The notes under the pieces were generated by a model. It did no database searches and was not told the origin of the DNA. It saw only the letters and a program-made list of their open reading frames with translations. A DNA stretch of 64,000 bases, taken from Anaerotignum propionicum. Its GTDB lineage: Bacteria; Bacillota; Clostridia; Lachnospirales; Anaerotignaceae. This document shows positions 35,343-43,493 of this stretch, in pieces; the first letter of the stretch is position 1; each line of letters starts with the position of its first letter. The stretch lies in contig NZ_JANGAD010000007.1 of the NCBI RefSeq assembly GCF_024461735.1, forward strand, positions 1 to 64,000, read 5' to 3'. The position numbers and the translations under genes are program-made.

Positions 35343-35546
35343 ATGGGCAACGAAGAAAAAGCAATAATGGAGCGGGCAAAGCAGATATCACTAGAAAGAG
35401 AATTGAGAAAAGAAAAGCATCTCGTTATATGTAAAATAGCGGACGAGGTTTATGATAATTGTTTAAATCAAAATTTAAATTGCGAAGATGTAGAGGAGCT
35501 TTGCCGGCTTCTTCTGACAAGAGCTAAAAGAAGCCCTATCTGCTAA
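35343..35546 (+). CDS. Small helical phage protein
   Basis: 67 residues after AGGAGG. All-helical and charged (MERAKQISLERELRKEKH, CEDVEELCRLLLTRAKR). No recognised family. Confidence 0.6.
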   Translation: MGNEEKAIMERAKQISLERELRKEKHLVICKIADEVYDNCLNQNLNCEDVEELCRLLLTRAKRSPIC

Positions 35547-35597
35547 AAATAAGATTTTTACAATAGCAATTCTATGAGAACAGAAAGGAGTGCAGAA

Positions 35598-35954
35598 ATG
35601 GAAATCATAGGAACACCAAAAGAGATAGAAGAATTCTCCAGAAAAAGAGAAGAAATTAAGACTGCGAAAGAATCAGAAATACAAGAGAGAGGGCAGAAAA
35701 TAGCACTAAGAATTCTCAATGAAGAACGTGAAAGAGCTAGTGAGGCTATATTATCAGAAAAATGGAAAGTAAATATAAATCCAGATTGCTATATAGCAAA
35801 AGAAATTATATATCAAACAGCGTTGCTACATAAATTGGACAGGAATATGAATATGATGGTCTCAGAATTTAATAGTTTGTATACCAAAATGCTCATGTTA
35901 AATAAAGAGCTGAAAGAAATAAAAAAAGAGGCAGAGAACTGCCCCGTGAAGTAA
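35598..35954 (+). CDS. Helical phage protein, function unknown
   Basis: 118 residues from the ATG after AAAGGAG. Mostly charged alpha-helix or coiled coil (EEFSRKREEIKTAKESEIQ, MLMLNKELKEIKKEAE). It ends one base before the convergent gene at 35955. Function unknown. Confidence 0.55.
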   Translation: MEIIGTPKEIEEFSRKREEIKTAKESEIQERGQKIALRILNEERERASEAILSEKWKVNINPDCYIAKEIIYQTALLHKLDRNMNMMVSEFNSLYTKMLMLNKELKEIKKEAENCPVK

Positions 35955-36335
35955 TCAATTATCAGTATTAGTTGTATTGAAAATTGAATCTTCAAATGTT
36001 TCTTTGAATTTAAGAAAGTAATGATTTACCTGTTGATAACGTTGCATGTTCGTAAACTGCTGAATGATCTCATTTGCAAAAAGATCGAACGAGGTAAATA
36101 CCTCCTTCATATCGTTAGTGTAGTAGATTTCATCAAAATGTGTGAAGCACAGACATTTCGCTGCTACCATACTTGATGTTGCTTTGTTTAGATAAGCTAA
36201 AGCACCGATTTTTTTATTATCTTCTTTCTCGGAAATTAAATCGTGAGCTTGTTTAGCATCAAAGTAGGATAGTTGCACCATGTTTGATATTTCCTTTAAC
36301 AATGTTTTTAGGTTTACTACTTGATAGGTATCCAT
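35955..36335 (-). CDS. Helical phage protein on the opposite strand
   Basis: 126 residues from the ATG after AAAGGAGG. All-helical: VNLKTLLKEISNMVQLSYFD, GALAYLNKATSSMVAAKCL, FANEIIQQFTNMQRYQQV. No domain recognised. The minus orientation amid plus-strand early genes suggests independent, perhaps lysogenic, expression. Confidence 0.6.
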   Translation of the reverse strand: MDTYQVVNLKTLLKEISNMVQLSYFDAKQAHDLISEKEDNKKIGALAYLNKATSSMVAAKCLCFTHFDEIYYTNDMKEVFTSFDLFANEIIQQFTNMQRYQQVNHYFLKFKETFEDSIFNTTNTDN

Positions 36336-36493
36336 AGGCTTTCCTCCTTTCTTTATCACTTGGCATTGCAGTGCCTATAAAGAAAGCATAACACGAAATT
36401 ACATAATATTCTATACACTGTCTGTTTATGACGATTGGTTGTGAGTACAAAAGGAAAAATAAAAATCTTGTAAAGATGAGAAAGGAATTTTTA

Positions 36494-36658
36494 ATGGACA
36501 AAAAAGAATTGCTTCAAAAGTATTATGACATGGAAATGAACAATGTATTTGCATATAGCTCAAATTATCTCATGAGTAGCCCCAAAAAGGGTTACGAGAG
36601 GGAATGGTGTGAGTCGAATGAAAGAGCAACTCTCTTGCTTGAGCTAATCAGAGAGTAG
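36494..36658 (+). CDS. Small phage protein
   Basis: 54 residues from the ATG after AGAAAGGA (MDKKELLQKYYDMEM). Helical, ending with ERATLLLELIRE. No recognised family. Confidence 0.55.
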   Translation: MDKKELLQKYYDMEMNNVFAYSSNYLMSSPKKGYEREWCESNERATLLLELIRE

Positions 36659-36670
36659 GAGGTGTGAGCT

Positions 36671-36895
36671 TTGAAAAAGCAAAAGGTAGATAAACGACTA
36701 CCAGCGTTAATAAAGGCGGCTATGTTTGAGAATGGAATAAGTCGGGATGAGATGGCGGTTTATTTACATGTTTCGGTTTCAACGTATAACCGCCGTATGA
36801 ATCATTATCCCGAGGAATTCACAGTTAATAATTTGCGGGTGTTTAAGGATAAGCTGAAGCTTGATCCTCATGTACTTGCAGAGGCAATGCTGTAA
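36671..36895 (+). CDS. Putative helix-turn-helix protein
   Basis: 74 residues from a TTG after GGAGGTG. A basic N-terminus and a likely helix-turn-helix (FENGISRDEMAVYLHVSVSTYNRR) are followed by FTVNNLRVFKDKLKLDPHVL, like phage Cro or CII-type regulators. It probably acts on early or middle transcription. Confidence 0.6.
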   Translation: MKKQKVDKRLPALIKAAMFENGISRDEMAVYLHVSVSTYNRRMNHYPEEFTVNNLRVFKDKLKLDPHVLAEAML

Positions 36896-36932
36896 AAGCT
36901 GATTTCTTATGAAATATAGAAAGGATGAAAAT

Positions 36933-37220
36933 ATGAAAGCTACGGGAATTACAAGAAAAGTGGACGAGCTTGGGAGGATTGTTTTGCCTATAGAACTTAG
37001 AAGAAATTTGGGTATTCGTATTGGAGACACTTTAGAAATTTTTACAGATAACGATACTATCATACTGAAGCGGTATGACGCTGTGGATGATTTGCTTACT
37101 ATGGTTAGCCGCCTTAAGGATAGAGTAGTCTTTGAGGATTGCGGCAAAATGAAGCCTGTTTTACTTAAGAAAATAGAAGAGATAGAAAAAACCATGAAGT
37201 CTGGAAAAGAAAAACAATGA
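36933..37220 (+). CDS. AbrB-family DNA-binding regulator
   Basis: 95 residues from the ATG after AAAGGATG. The N-terminal swapped-hairpin domain is clear: ATGITRKVDELGRIVLPIEL, LGIRIGDTLEIF, IILKRY. The C-terminal half is a charged helix with KMKPVLLKK. It is a dimeric transition-state-type regulator. Confidence 0.88.
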   Translation: MKATGITRKVDELGRIVLPIELRRNLGIRIGDTLEIFTDNDTIILKRYDAVDDLLTMVSRLKDRVVFEDCGKMKPVLLKKIEEIEKTMKSGKEKQ

Positions 37221-37233
37221 GGAGGAAATACAT

Positions 37234-37449
37234 ATGCCAGCAAAAGAGTTTGAAATTTCAAAAACATTCGGAGTTATTTCAGAGGGGGATTTTCAAAAAG
37301 AGGTTAATCTAATTAGCTGGAACGGTAGAAAAGAAAAGATTGACATTCGTGGGTGGAATGATACCCATACAAAATGCGGTAAGGGAATTGTCTTAACTAC
37401 AGATGAGGCAAAAGCTCTCAGAGAAATTTTAAATGGTATGGAGCTATAA
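37234..37449 (+). CDS. YdbC/PC4-like single-stranded DNA-binding protein
   Basis: 71 residues after GGAGGAAA. FEISKTFGVISEGDFQ, EVNLISWNGR, KIDIRGWN and KGIVLTTDEAKALREIL match the PC4-like fold of YdbC proteins, which bind single-stranded DNA as dimers. Probably helps phage replication or recombination. Confidence 0.8.
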   Translation: MPAKEFEISKTFGVISEGDFQKEVNLISWNGRKEKIDIRGWNDTHTKCGKGIVLTTDEAKALREILNGMEL

Positions 37450-37462
37450 GGGGGCGGGGACT

Positions 37463-37747
37463 ATGGCAAGGTCGGAAGCAAGCCAACCGCCTAAAGCTTC
37501 GGTTTTTGACAATATGACTCGTGCCAAGGCAGAGGCTTACGGATTAAAGATTGGTGCCAAAGTAAGACAGTACAAAGTCAGTCAAGACGTGCAGAACAAA
37601 GGGAAATATAAAATGCGGGAAGGTACCGTGGTGCAATTATGGAATCATGGTTTTGTGGTTCAACTTCCTACCCATAAAACGTTCTTTCGGTATAACCTTT
37701 TGCGGAGGCGAGAGCAGGGGGAGCGGGTTGAAATCTGTAAGGCATGA
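37463..37747 (+). CDS. Phage protein, function unknown
   Basis: 94 residues from the ATG after AAGGGGGCGG. The basic C-terminal part (YKMREGTVVQLWNHGFVVQL, THKTFFRYNLLRR) looks like a small beta-barrel. No family recognised. Confidence 0.6.
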   Translation: MARSEASQPPKASVFDNMTRAKAEAYGLKIGAKVRQYKVSQDVQNKGKYKMREGTVVQLWNHGFVVQLPTHKTFFRYNLLRRREQGERVEICKA

Positions 37748-37772
37748 GTATCCTGAGAAAGGAGGAAAGGCA

Positions 37773-38054
37773 ATGGGACCAAGGGAGGTATTAGAGGTAG
37801 AGAGGATATTTGATTTAAGACAACGTAAGCAAAAGCGTATAAAGAAATTACAAAAGCGTAGGCGTAGTAAGTGCATTTTTTCTGAACTGCTGAAAAGTAT
37901 ATTTATATTAATTGTATCAGTAATTTCAGCCACATTTTTTGAATCTCTTTCAAAATCGGCACCGGAGAAAGCTCTCTTAGTTTTTGAGTGTTGTGCCATT
38001 GTTCTGGTTATTGTTTTGGTTGGGCTTTGGCTGGACAAGCCATGGAGGAGATAA
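37773..38054 (+). CDS. Small membrane protein of the prophage
   Basis: 93 residues from the ATG after AGAAAGGAGG. A very basic segment (RQRKQKRIKKLQKRRRSK) precedes two hydrophobic helices (about 41-55 and 66-86). Function unknown. Confidence 0.6.
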   Translation: MGPREVLEVERIFDLRQRKQKRIKKLQKRRRSKCIFSELLKSIFILIVSVISATFFESLSKSAPEKALLVFECCAIVLVIVLVGLWLDKPWRR

Positions 38055-38171
38055 TGAGAATTTATGCAATAAAAAAGGCACTGGGAAACCCAGCACCACA
38101 CTCAAATTGATTATAGCATAAATTCATTTTTCAAACAAGAGATTTCAATATTGAATACATAGGAGGTTTAT

Positions 38172-38300
38172 ATGAGTAAATTTAATGTCTGCCCTATTTG
38201 TGGAGCTTCCTTAGACCATGGGGAAACCTGTGATTGTAATGGTGACTATATTAAGGAAGAAACACAGAAAATTTGTGTTAAGGCAAAACAAAAAGAATAG
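38172..38300 (+). CDS. Tiny zinc-ribbon-like protein
   Basis: 42 residues after AGGAGG. CPICGAS (C7-x-x-C10) and a CDC pair near residue 20 give a metal-binding knuckle. Too short for more. Confidence 0.6.
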   Translation: MSKFNVCPICGASLDHGETCDCNGDYIKEETQKICVKAKQKE

Positions 38301-38385
38301 GTAAAAAATGTGCCCCTCTCTTGCAGTGTCAAGGGTGGGGCAAGGTTTTAAATAAAATAGCGAGATGGGTTTGTGAGGTGAAAAT

Positions 38386-38943
38386 ATGAAGTTTTCTAAA
38401 ATTACATCACTGGCAAAAAGAAATAGGACGGCGGTATTGATGAAGGATGACGATGGTCAACAATGGCTGAGTATCGGCAGCGCTGTCTATCATCTGGAAA
38501 ATATGCCTGTATTGGATGAGGATACCGTTTTAACTGTAATGGGGATATCGGATGATAAAAGGGAAAAATGGCTTACAAGATGTGAAGAGGAATCTTCACG
38601 AATACTGAAAAATGATTCGCCGGATGAGGTGGAGGTAACTGCAGAGGATGCAGGGATTACCGTCATTTACGGAGGAAGCTTGCTGACCCCAATATACACA
38701 TTTGATGGGGTTATTTGGATTGATACGGAATTAATGGCACCTACCGTGAAAAAGGAAACGGGCTACATACGATATTTTATTAGAAAAAGTGGTGGTGCAA
38801 GAGCGATTGCAGTGAAAGATGGTATGTTACTGTCTGCTGTAATTATGGAGTACAAGCAAGGCGGGACAGACCTTTATGAAGCCTTAGATACATTGGCCGA
38901 CCGATGCAGAGCTGAGGAAAGGCGTGATGCCGCAGAAAAATGA
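38386..38943 (+). CDS. Phage protein, function unknown
   Basis: 185 residues after GTGAGGTGA. N-terminal LAKRNRTAVLMKDDDGQQWLSIG and a C-terminal domain with YIRYFIRKSGGARAIAVKDG. Similar proteins are common in Clostridia prophages, but no function is known to me. Confidence 0.55.
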   Translation: MKFSKITSLAKRNRTAVLMKDDDGQQWLSIGSAVYHLENMPVLDEDTVLTVMGISDDKREKWLTRCEEESSRILKNDSPDEVEVTAEDAGITVIYGGSLLTPIYTFDGVIWIDTELMAPTVKKETGYIRYFIRKSGGARAIAVKDGMLLSAVIMEYKQGGTDLYEALDTLADRCRAEERRDAAEK

Positions 38944-38977
38944 AGCGGGACAAATAGGTAAATTGAATAAAGAGAAT

Positions 38978-39017
38978 GCCCCAATCCTATAGGCGTAGGA
39001 AAAGGGGCGGGGCTTTT
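38978..39017 (+). terminator. Terminator after the early/middle genes
   Basis: GCCCC and GGGGC arms with an inner TCCTA/TAGGA stem, followed by TTTT. The rest of 38944-39203 has no gene seen. Confidence 0.55.
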
Positions 39018-39203
39018 GATAAAACCCAAGATATAGTACTTATATTATATAACATAGTACATTGTTTCACAAGTATTTTGGGTTGCTTTCCATGAAAAAG
39101 CCTGTTTCTAAAACCTAGGAATTTAGGGGCAAAGTTGCTCTTTAACTCCTCGATAACAAGATTAACATTAGGGCTATGGTTATTTATAGAAAGGGGTAAA
39201 GCA

Positions 39204-39932
39204 ATGCCAAGATATAGAAAACACATATGGGCGGGAGACGTATATGAATGTGAGGAGTATTACTCCCCAAGAGCTATTGGAAAAAAATATAACAGAGGAC
39301 AAAATGAACTACTGACTTCGGAAGAACAGAAAGAACGAAATTTGAAATTAGCAAGAAGGAAATTATCCAGATTGATAAATGCGAATTTCAGTCAAGGCGA
39401 TTTGTTTATTACCCTTACATACGGAAATAAATTATCTAGACAGGAAATCAAAAGGGAACTGCGGAATTTTTTGAGCCGCCTGAGACGGTGGAGAAAAAAG
39501 AAAGGACTTTCTGCCATAAAGTACATCGTAGTGACTGAATCAGAAAGTGGCCGTGAGCACCATCATCTTTTGGTAAATGCCATGGATATTACCCTAAAGG
39601 AATTAACGGAGCTGTGGGGATTGGGTAGAGTCATGATTTCTCAATTAGAACCAGGTGGAGATTATACAGGCTTGGCCAGATACATAACCAAGGAAAATGT
39701 AATTGAATATGAAAAAAGATGGACCTCAAGTAGAAATTTGGTACAGCCAAGAGTTCTTGTGAAAAAAATAAATTCAGCTAACCCAAAAAATAAGCCCAAA
39801 CCTCCCAAGGGGTATCTGGTTGTGGAAAGCAGTGAATATTTTTCTGAGGAGATTGGCCCCATTAGATATTTGAAAGCGATTAGATTAGGCGGTGATGATT
39901 ATGGAACAGGAAAAGAGAAAACCGAATTGTGA
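39204..39932 (+). CDS. HUH-type replication-initiator-like protein
   Basis: 242 residues from the ATG after AGAAAGGGG. Rolling-circle Rep hallmarks: motif FITLTYG (about 68-74), the histidine motif EHHHLLV (about 118-124) and a candidate tyrosine motif YTGLARYITKE (154-164). Such proteins nick single-stranded DNA by a tyrosyl link. In tailed phages their role is unclear; replication start or recombination are options. No helicase gene was seen beside it. Confidence 0.7.
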   Translation: MPRYRKHIWAGDVYECEEYYSPRAIGKKYNRGQNELLTSEEQKERNLKLARRKLSRLINANFSQGDLFITLTYGNKLSRQEIKRELRNFLSRLRRWRKKKGLSAIKYIVVTESESGREHHHLLVNAMDITLKELTELWGLGRVMISQLEPGGDYTGLARYITKENVIEYEKRWTSSRNLVQPRVLVKKINSANPKNKPKPPKGYLVVESSEYFSEEIGPIRYLKAIRLGGDDYGTGKEKTEL

Positions 39933-40062
39933 GAAATGCTTGTGTCGGAGGTGTTTCAGTAACGAAGATGGTACTTGCTTGAATTGTGAAAGGTGCAAGA
40001 AAAACGGAGGTGCCAATAAGGTTTGGTGTTTAATGGATTGTGAGTTTATTGGGAGGGAATAA
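39901..40062 (+). CDS. Small cysteine-rich protein
   Basis: 53 residues overlapping the end of the HUH gene by 32 bp. Nine Cys residues in CxxC-type groups (CEKCLCRRC, CLNCERC, CLMDC) suggest one or two zinc or iron-sulfur sites. No clear ribosome binding site other than within the upstream gene; translation may be coupled. Confidence 0.55.
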   Translation: MEQEKRKPNCEKCLCRRCFSNEDGTCLNCERCKKNGGANKVWCLMDCEFIGRE

Positions 40063-40107
40063 AGGAAATTAGCATATATCTTAGTTTCAAGCCCAAGGAA
40101 AAGAGGG

Positions 40108-41106
40108 ATGGATTTGGATGAAGCCAAAAGAACAATGCAAGAATTAAAACAAATGCAATCCCTTCCAATGCATATAAAATTGGGAATGACTCGCCAGAGA
40201 ATTAGAGAATGGATAGACCGTTATGGACCAAACGGTGTATATATTTCATTTTCAGGTGGAAAAGACAGCACAGTCTTATTACATATAGTCAGAGATATGT
40301 ATCCGGATATTGAAGCGGTTTATGTTGATACCGGACTGGAATATCCGGAAATAAAAGAGTTTGTAAAAACTTTTGATAATGTAACGATTTTAAGGCCTGA
40401 TATGAGTTTTAGGCAGGTCATTAAAAAGTACGGTTACCCTGTGATCAGCAAAGAAGTATCAAAGTGTGTTTACTATGCACGCAGAACAAATGATCCTGAA
40501 AATGTTTATGTGAAAAAACTTTGTGGTGAACTGGAATTTGAGGGCAAGAAATCACAATACAATCAAAGCAAGTGGTACTTTTTATTGGATGCACCGTTTG
40601 GTGTAAGTAATCTGTGTTGTGATGTTATGAAGAAAAGGCCGCTACATAAATTTTATAGAAAAACTGGTAAGGTGCCAATCACAGGGCAAATGGCGGATGA
40701 AAGTAAGTTAAGAACGCAAAAGTGGATTAATGGCGGTTGTAATTTATATGATTCAAAATTTCCTATCAGTAACCCAATGTCATTATGGGTTGAGAATGAT
40801 GTGCTTGAATACATAGTGAAAAATGATATCCAAATTTCATCTGTATATGGGGAAGTGATAGCCGATTGTGAAATGGATGGACAAATGTGGTTGGATGGTT
40901 ATGTTCCGTCAAAGTATCGCACAACAGGAGTTAGTCGTACAGGATGCATGTTCTGTATGTTTGGTGCCCACTTGGAGCAAGAACCTAACCGCTTTCAAAG
41001 AATGAAAATAACCCATCCGCCTGTTTATCGTTATTGTTTAAAATCTTGGAATGAAGGTGGGTTGGGAATGAAACCAGTGTTGGACTATGTAGGAATCAAA
41101 TACTAG
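40108..41106 (+). CDS. PAPS-reductase-family (PP-loop) protein
   Basis: 332 residues. The PP-loop SGGKDST (49-55) is followed by VYVDTGLEYPEI, typical of the phosphoadenosine phosphosulfate reductase family, and by CCDVMKKRPL, GQMADES, and a C-terminal RTGCMFCMFG cysteine pair. The family includes sulfate reductases, DndC-like DNA sulfuration enzymes and nucleotide modifiers. In a phage replication block a role in DNA or tRNA sulfur chemistry is more likely than sulfate assimilation, but this is inference. Confidence 0.85.
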   Translation: MDLDEAKRTMQELKQMQSLPMHIKLGMTRQRIREWIDRYGPNGVYISFSGGKDSTVLLHIVRDMYPDIEAVYVDTGLEYPEIKEFVKTFDNVTILRPDMSFRQVIKKYGYPVISKEVSKCVYYARRTNDPENVYVKKLCGELEFEGKKSQYNQSKWYFLLDAPFGVSNLCCDVMKKRPLHKFYRKTGKVPITGQMADESKLRTQKWINGGCNLYDSKFPISNPMSLWVENDVLEYIVKNDIQISSVYGEVIADCEMDGQMWLDGYVPSKYRTTGVSRTGCMFCMFGAHLEQEPNRFQRMKITHPPVYRYCLKSWNEGGLGMKPVLDYVGIKY

Positions 41107-41129
41107 ATATGAGAAAGGTGGGATAAGTA

Positions 41130-41660
41130 ATGGCTTACAATCAGCAAGCTGCGAAGCGGCAACACCAAAACGCAACGAATAATGCTCAAGGGCATTTATT
41201 TGAAAGTGCAATTCTGGCGGGGTGCAATACATACAGAGAAAACAGTCGGGCAGATATTAATAAAACACCTGAACCTTTTCGGGTTTTGAGTAAAGGCAAT
41301 GATGGAATGTTCATGGGGAGATTTACCGCACATGCTCAACCGGATTTTCAAGGAACCCTTGCGGATGGAAAGTCTATCGTATTTGAAGCAAAGACCACAA
41401 CATCCGACCGGATGAAACGGGGCGTACTAACGGAAGAGCAGCAGAAAGTTTTAGAAAGCCATATGAATTTGGGAGCGGTTGCAGGAGTATGCGTTGGGCT
41501 TGAAGATAAGTTTTTCTTCATCCCTTGGAAGATCTGGCGGGATATGAAAGAGAATTATGGACGTAAGTATATTACTGCAAATGATGTTGAGGAATACCAG
41601 GTTAAGTTTAATGGATCTGTTTTGTTTTTAGATTATATGATTAAGCGAGAGAGGGATTAA
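41130..41660 (+). CDS. recU: RecU-like Holliday junction resolvase
   Basis: 176 residues after AGAAAGGTGG. RecU features: N-terminal GHLFESAIL, HAQPDFQGTLADGKSIVFEAKTT (the nuclease Asp-Glu-x-Lys), MNLGAVAGVCVG, and FFFIPW. It would resolve recombination intermediates before packaging. Confidence 0.9.
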   Translation: MAYNQQAAKRQHQNATNNAQGHLFESAILAGCNTYRENSRADINKTPEPFRVLSKGNDGMFMGRFTAHAQPDFQGTLADGKSIVFEAKTTTSDRMKRGVLTEEQQKVLESHMNLGAVAGVCVGLEDKFFFIPWKIWRDMKENYGRKYITANDVEEYQVKFNGSVLFLDYMIKRERD

Positions 41661-41663
41661 ATC

Positions 41664-41831
41664 ATGTATAAAACATTTTATGCTTGTCTAGCAATATTTT
41701 GGGTTTTAGATATATTAAATTTGCCTTTCATGGGGATTTTTGATACTGCATATCCCATAAATGAGTTAGAGTGGTTCTTAATTTGGATTATTATACCTTC
41801 AATTCACCATCATGCAAAGGGTGAGGATTGA
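41664..41831 (+). CDS. Small membrane protein
   Basis: 55 residues, starting 3 bp after recU with GAGAGGGATT upstream. Two hydrophobic helices (about 4-25 and 37-46) and a His-rich end (SIHHHAKGED). Function unknown. Confidence 0.55.
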   Translation: MYKTFYACLAIFWVLDILNLPFMGIFDTAYPINELEWFLIWIIIPSIHHHAKGED

Positions 41832-41859
41832 ATGAGAATAATTTATGAGGGGGTGCAGA

Positions 41860-42039
41860 ATGAAAACAACAAAATACAAAAGGTTTAGATCTTGCCAAAT
41901 ATTTAATTGTGACCATATGAGGGGAAATATATGCTGTACGGATTGTATGAACAAAGCGAAATGTAAAAACCCTTGCTTAAACAATCCACAGCGATGTGGA
42001 CAAGTCAAAGGAGAGGTGGTGGACGATGAGGAAAGATAG
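41860..42039 (+). CDS. Small cysteine-rich protein
   Basis: 59 residues from the ATG after GAGGGGGTG. Eight Cys residues (CQIFNCDH, NICCTDCMNKAKCKNPC, RCGQ) suggest a zinc-binding fold. Overlaps the next gene by 14 bp. Confidence 0.6.
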   Translation: MKTTKYKRFRSCQIFNCDHMRGNICCTDCMNKAKCKNPCLNNPQRCGQVKGEVVDDEER

Positions 42040-42415
42040 AGATTTAAAGTTGCAAGATTATAATATCTCTCCTAACCGATATCGTGAATTGAAATATTTT
42101 TGCAAGCAATATAGGGAAAAGCAACTACAGTTACGTTCTATTACAGAGCTTTCTTCACCGGGCTTTGACAGTAATGGAGGAGGAAACAAAATATCTGACA
42201 GAACGGGGAATACAGCGCTTAGGCGGCTGCAACTTGAAAAGGAGTTAGAGATCATAGAACAGTCGGCAATGGAAGCGGGCAATGAGTTTTATCCATACAT
42301 ACTAAACAATGTGGTGGATGGGGTGAGGTATGAACATTTGGAAGTACCAATGAGCAGGAGAGCTTTTTTTAGAATGAAATTAAAATTCTTTGGAATTTTA
42401 TCCACAAAAAAATAA
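42026..42415 (+). CDS. Putative late-gene regulator (RinA/ArpU-like by position)
   Basis: 129 residues from the ATG after GGAGAGGTGG. Starts DLKLQDYNISPNRYRELKYF, has a helical middle (LRRLQLEKELEIIEQSAMEA), and ends with a helix-turn-helix-like MSRRAFFRMKLKFF. Proteins of this size, pattern and position just before the packaging genes are usually late activators. The call rests mostly on layout. Confidence 0.55.
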   Translation: MRKDRDLKLQDYNISPNRYRELKYFCKQYREKQLQLRSITELSSPGFDSNGGGNKISDRTGNTALRRLQLEKELEIIEQSAMEAGNEFYPYILNNVVDGVRYEHLEVPMSRRAFFRMKLKFFGILSTKK

Positions 42416-42508
42416 AGTTGGCACCAAATGTGTTTACTTATGAGTTAATATGGTAGCATACATAATTTGGGCAATATTTACTAGGCGTTATAGAAGTCCA
42501 AACATTTC

Positions 42509-42537
42509 TTGTTATGATTGTAAAAATATGGTATTGT
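42509..42537 (+). promoter_or_regulatory. Candidate promoter of the zinc-ribbon moron
   Basis: TTGTTA (42509-42514), 17-bp spacer, TATTGT (42532-42537), 18 bp before the first of three paralogous genes. A modest match only. Confidence 0.35.
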
Positions 42538-42555
42538 ATTATAAGGGGTGGGAAC

Positions 42556-42828
42556 ATGCTGAAAAGGTCTTATGGCAGAGCAGCTATTATGTTGTATGCT
42601 TTGTTTTTTGTTATTATGACTATTTCGTGTTTTATAGATAGTAGTAGCTGGATACATGGCCCCAACGGCTATATGATAGCGTGTGGATTTCAAGGTGCTG
42701 CAGTATTTATTAGAGATAAGTATTTAAGATGTACGTACTGTGGAAAAACATTTGCCCCACTACAATGGTCGAAGAGTGGGACCAAGCATTGTAAAAAGTG
42801 TGGGAAACCATTGGAGTATGATAGATAG
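42556..42828 (+). CDS. Membrane/zinc-ribbon protein, paralog 1 of 3
   Basis: 90 residues from an ATG after AAGGGGTGGG. Two transmembrane helices (about 10-27 and 35-50) and a C-terminal zinc ribbon: CTYCGKTFAPLQWSKSG then CKKCGKPLEYD. Closely related to the next two genes, with MLKR-Y-R-A starts and PQWS-SG-C-CG-EYD ends. Unknown function. The group has its own candidate promoter and terminator, as expected of a moron expressed in the lysogen. Confidence 0.8.
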   Translation: MLKRSYGRAAIMLYALFFVIMTISCFIDSSSWIHGPNGYMIACGFQGAAVFIRDKYLRCTYCGKTFAPLQWSKSGTKHCKKCGKPLEYDR

Positions 42829-42861
42829 ATATGTGATTCAGGATAACTGGGGGATGGAAAT

Positions 42862-43131
42862 GTGCTGAAAAGACCATATGCAAGAGCATATATTGTGTTG
42901 TACTATTTAGTTATTGTTATTTTTTGCATTACTTTTTTTATTGAAGGGCAATCTGTATTACGAGAAATTCTCTCGTGGACGTTGCCGGTTCTTTGGATTG
43001 CTGTGCTTATTATTAGACTTAAATATCTTAGATGCCCATATTGTAGAAAGTTAACTGTTGAGCCGCAGTGGTCAGAGAGTGGAACACAGGATTGCATTAA
43101 TTGTGGAAAAGTGTTTGAGTATGATAAATAG
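42862..43131 (+). CDS. Membrane/zinc-ribbon protein, paralog 2 of 3
   Basis: 89 residues from a GTG after GGGGGATGG. Same layout: MLKRPYARAYIVLYY, two hydrophobic segments, CPYCRKLTVEPQWSESG and CINCGKVFEYD. The 33-bp spacer before it resembles the spacer before paralog 3, indicating tandem duplication including the leader. Confidence 0.8.
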   Translation: MLKRPYARAYIVLYYLVIVIFCITFFIEGQSVLREILSWTLPVLWIAVLIIRLKYLRCPYCRKLTVEPQWSESGTQDCINCGKVFEYDK

Positions 43132-43164
43132 ATATATGATTAAGGATGCCGAGGGAGAAGAGTC

Positions 43165-43434
43165 ATGTTGAATAGATTGTATGCAAGAATAAGTATTGTG
43201 CTAGAGACTATAGCTTTAGTTATTCTTTTAGTTTCGTATTTCTTTTTTGAGGACTGGACAATAAGACAAATTTGTTTATGGACGGCATGGAGCATGATAG
43301 TCGGTTCATTAATTATCAGATTCAAATTTTTTAAATGTCCACATTGTGGAAAGGGAGATGCCATTCCACAATGGTCTAAAAATGGTAACAAGTCTTGTCG
43401 CAAATGTGGTGAATCATTTAACTATGATAAATAG
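43165..43434 (+). CDS. Membrane/zinc-ribbon protein, paralog 3 of 3
   Basis: 89 residues. MLNRLYARISIVLE, two hydrophobic segments, CPHCGKGDAIPQWSKNG and CRKCGESFNYD. Followed at once by a strong terminator. Confidence 0.8.
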   Translation: MLNRLYARISIVLETIALVILLVSYFFFEDWTIRQICLWTAWSMIVGSLIIRFKFFKCPHCGKGDAIPQWSKNGNKSCRKCGESFNYDK

Positions 43435-43440
43435 AAAAGT

Positions 43441-43470
43441 AAAAAAGGATACCTATAGGTATCCTTTTTT
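43441..43470. terminator. Bidirectional terminator after the paralog cluster
   Basis: A perfect 30-bp palindrome (arms AAAAAAGGATACCTA and TAGGTATCCTTTTTT) with flanking A and T runs. Confidence 0.9.
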
Positions 43471-43493
43471 ATTACATGAAAGAGGGGGAAGTA

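Noticed and set aside
38064..38100. A terminator formed by CTGGG-AAA-CCCAG after 38054
   Set aside because: The T-run lies on the minus-strand side only and no leftward gene ends there; it is not a convincing terminator for the plus-strand genes.
39204..39932. An integrated plasmid or ICE replication region
   Set aside because: The surrounding genes are an uninterrupted phage early-to-late order; no relaxase, mobilisation or conjugation genes were seen.
42450..42641. A 63-residue cysteine-containing ORF before the first zinc-ribbon paralog
   Set aside because: It overlaps the paralog in another frame, lacks a ribosome binding site, and its sequence looks like a frame shadow.
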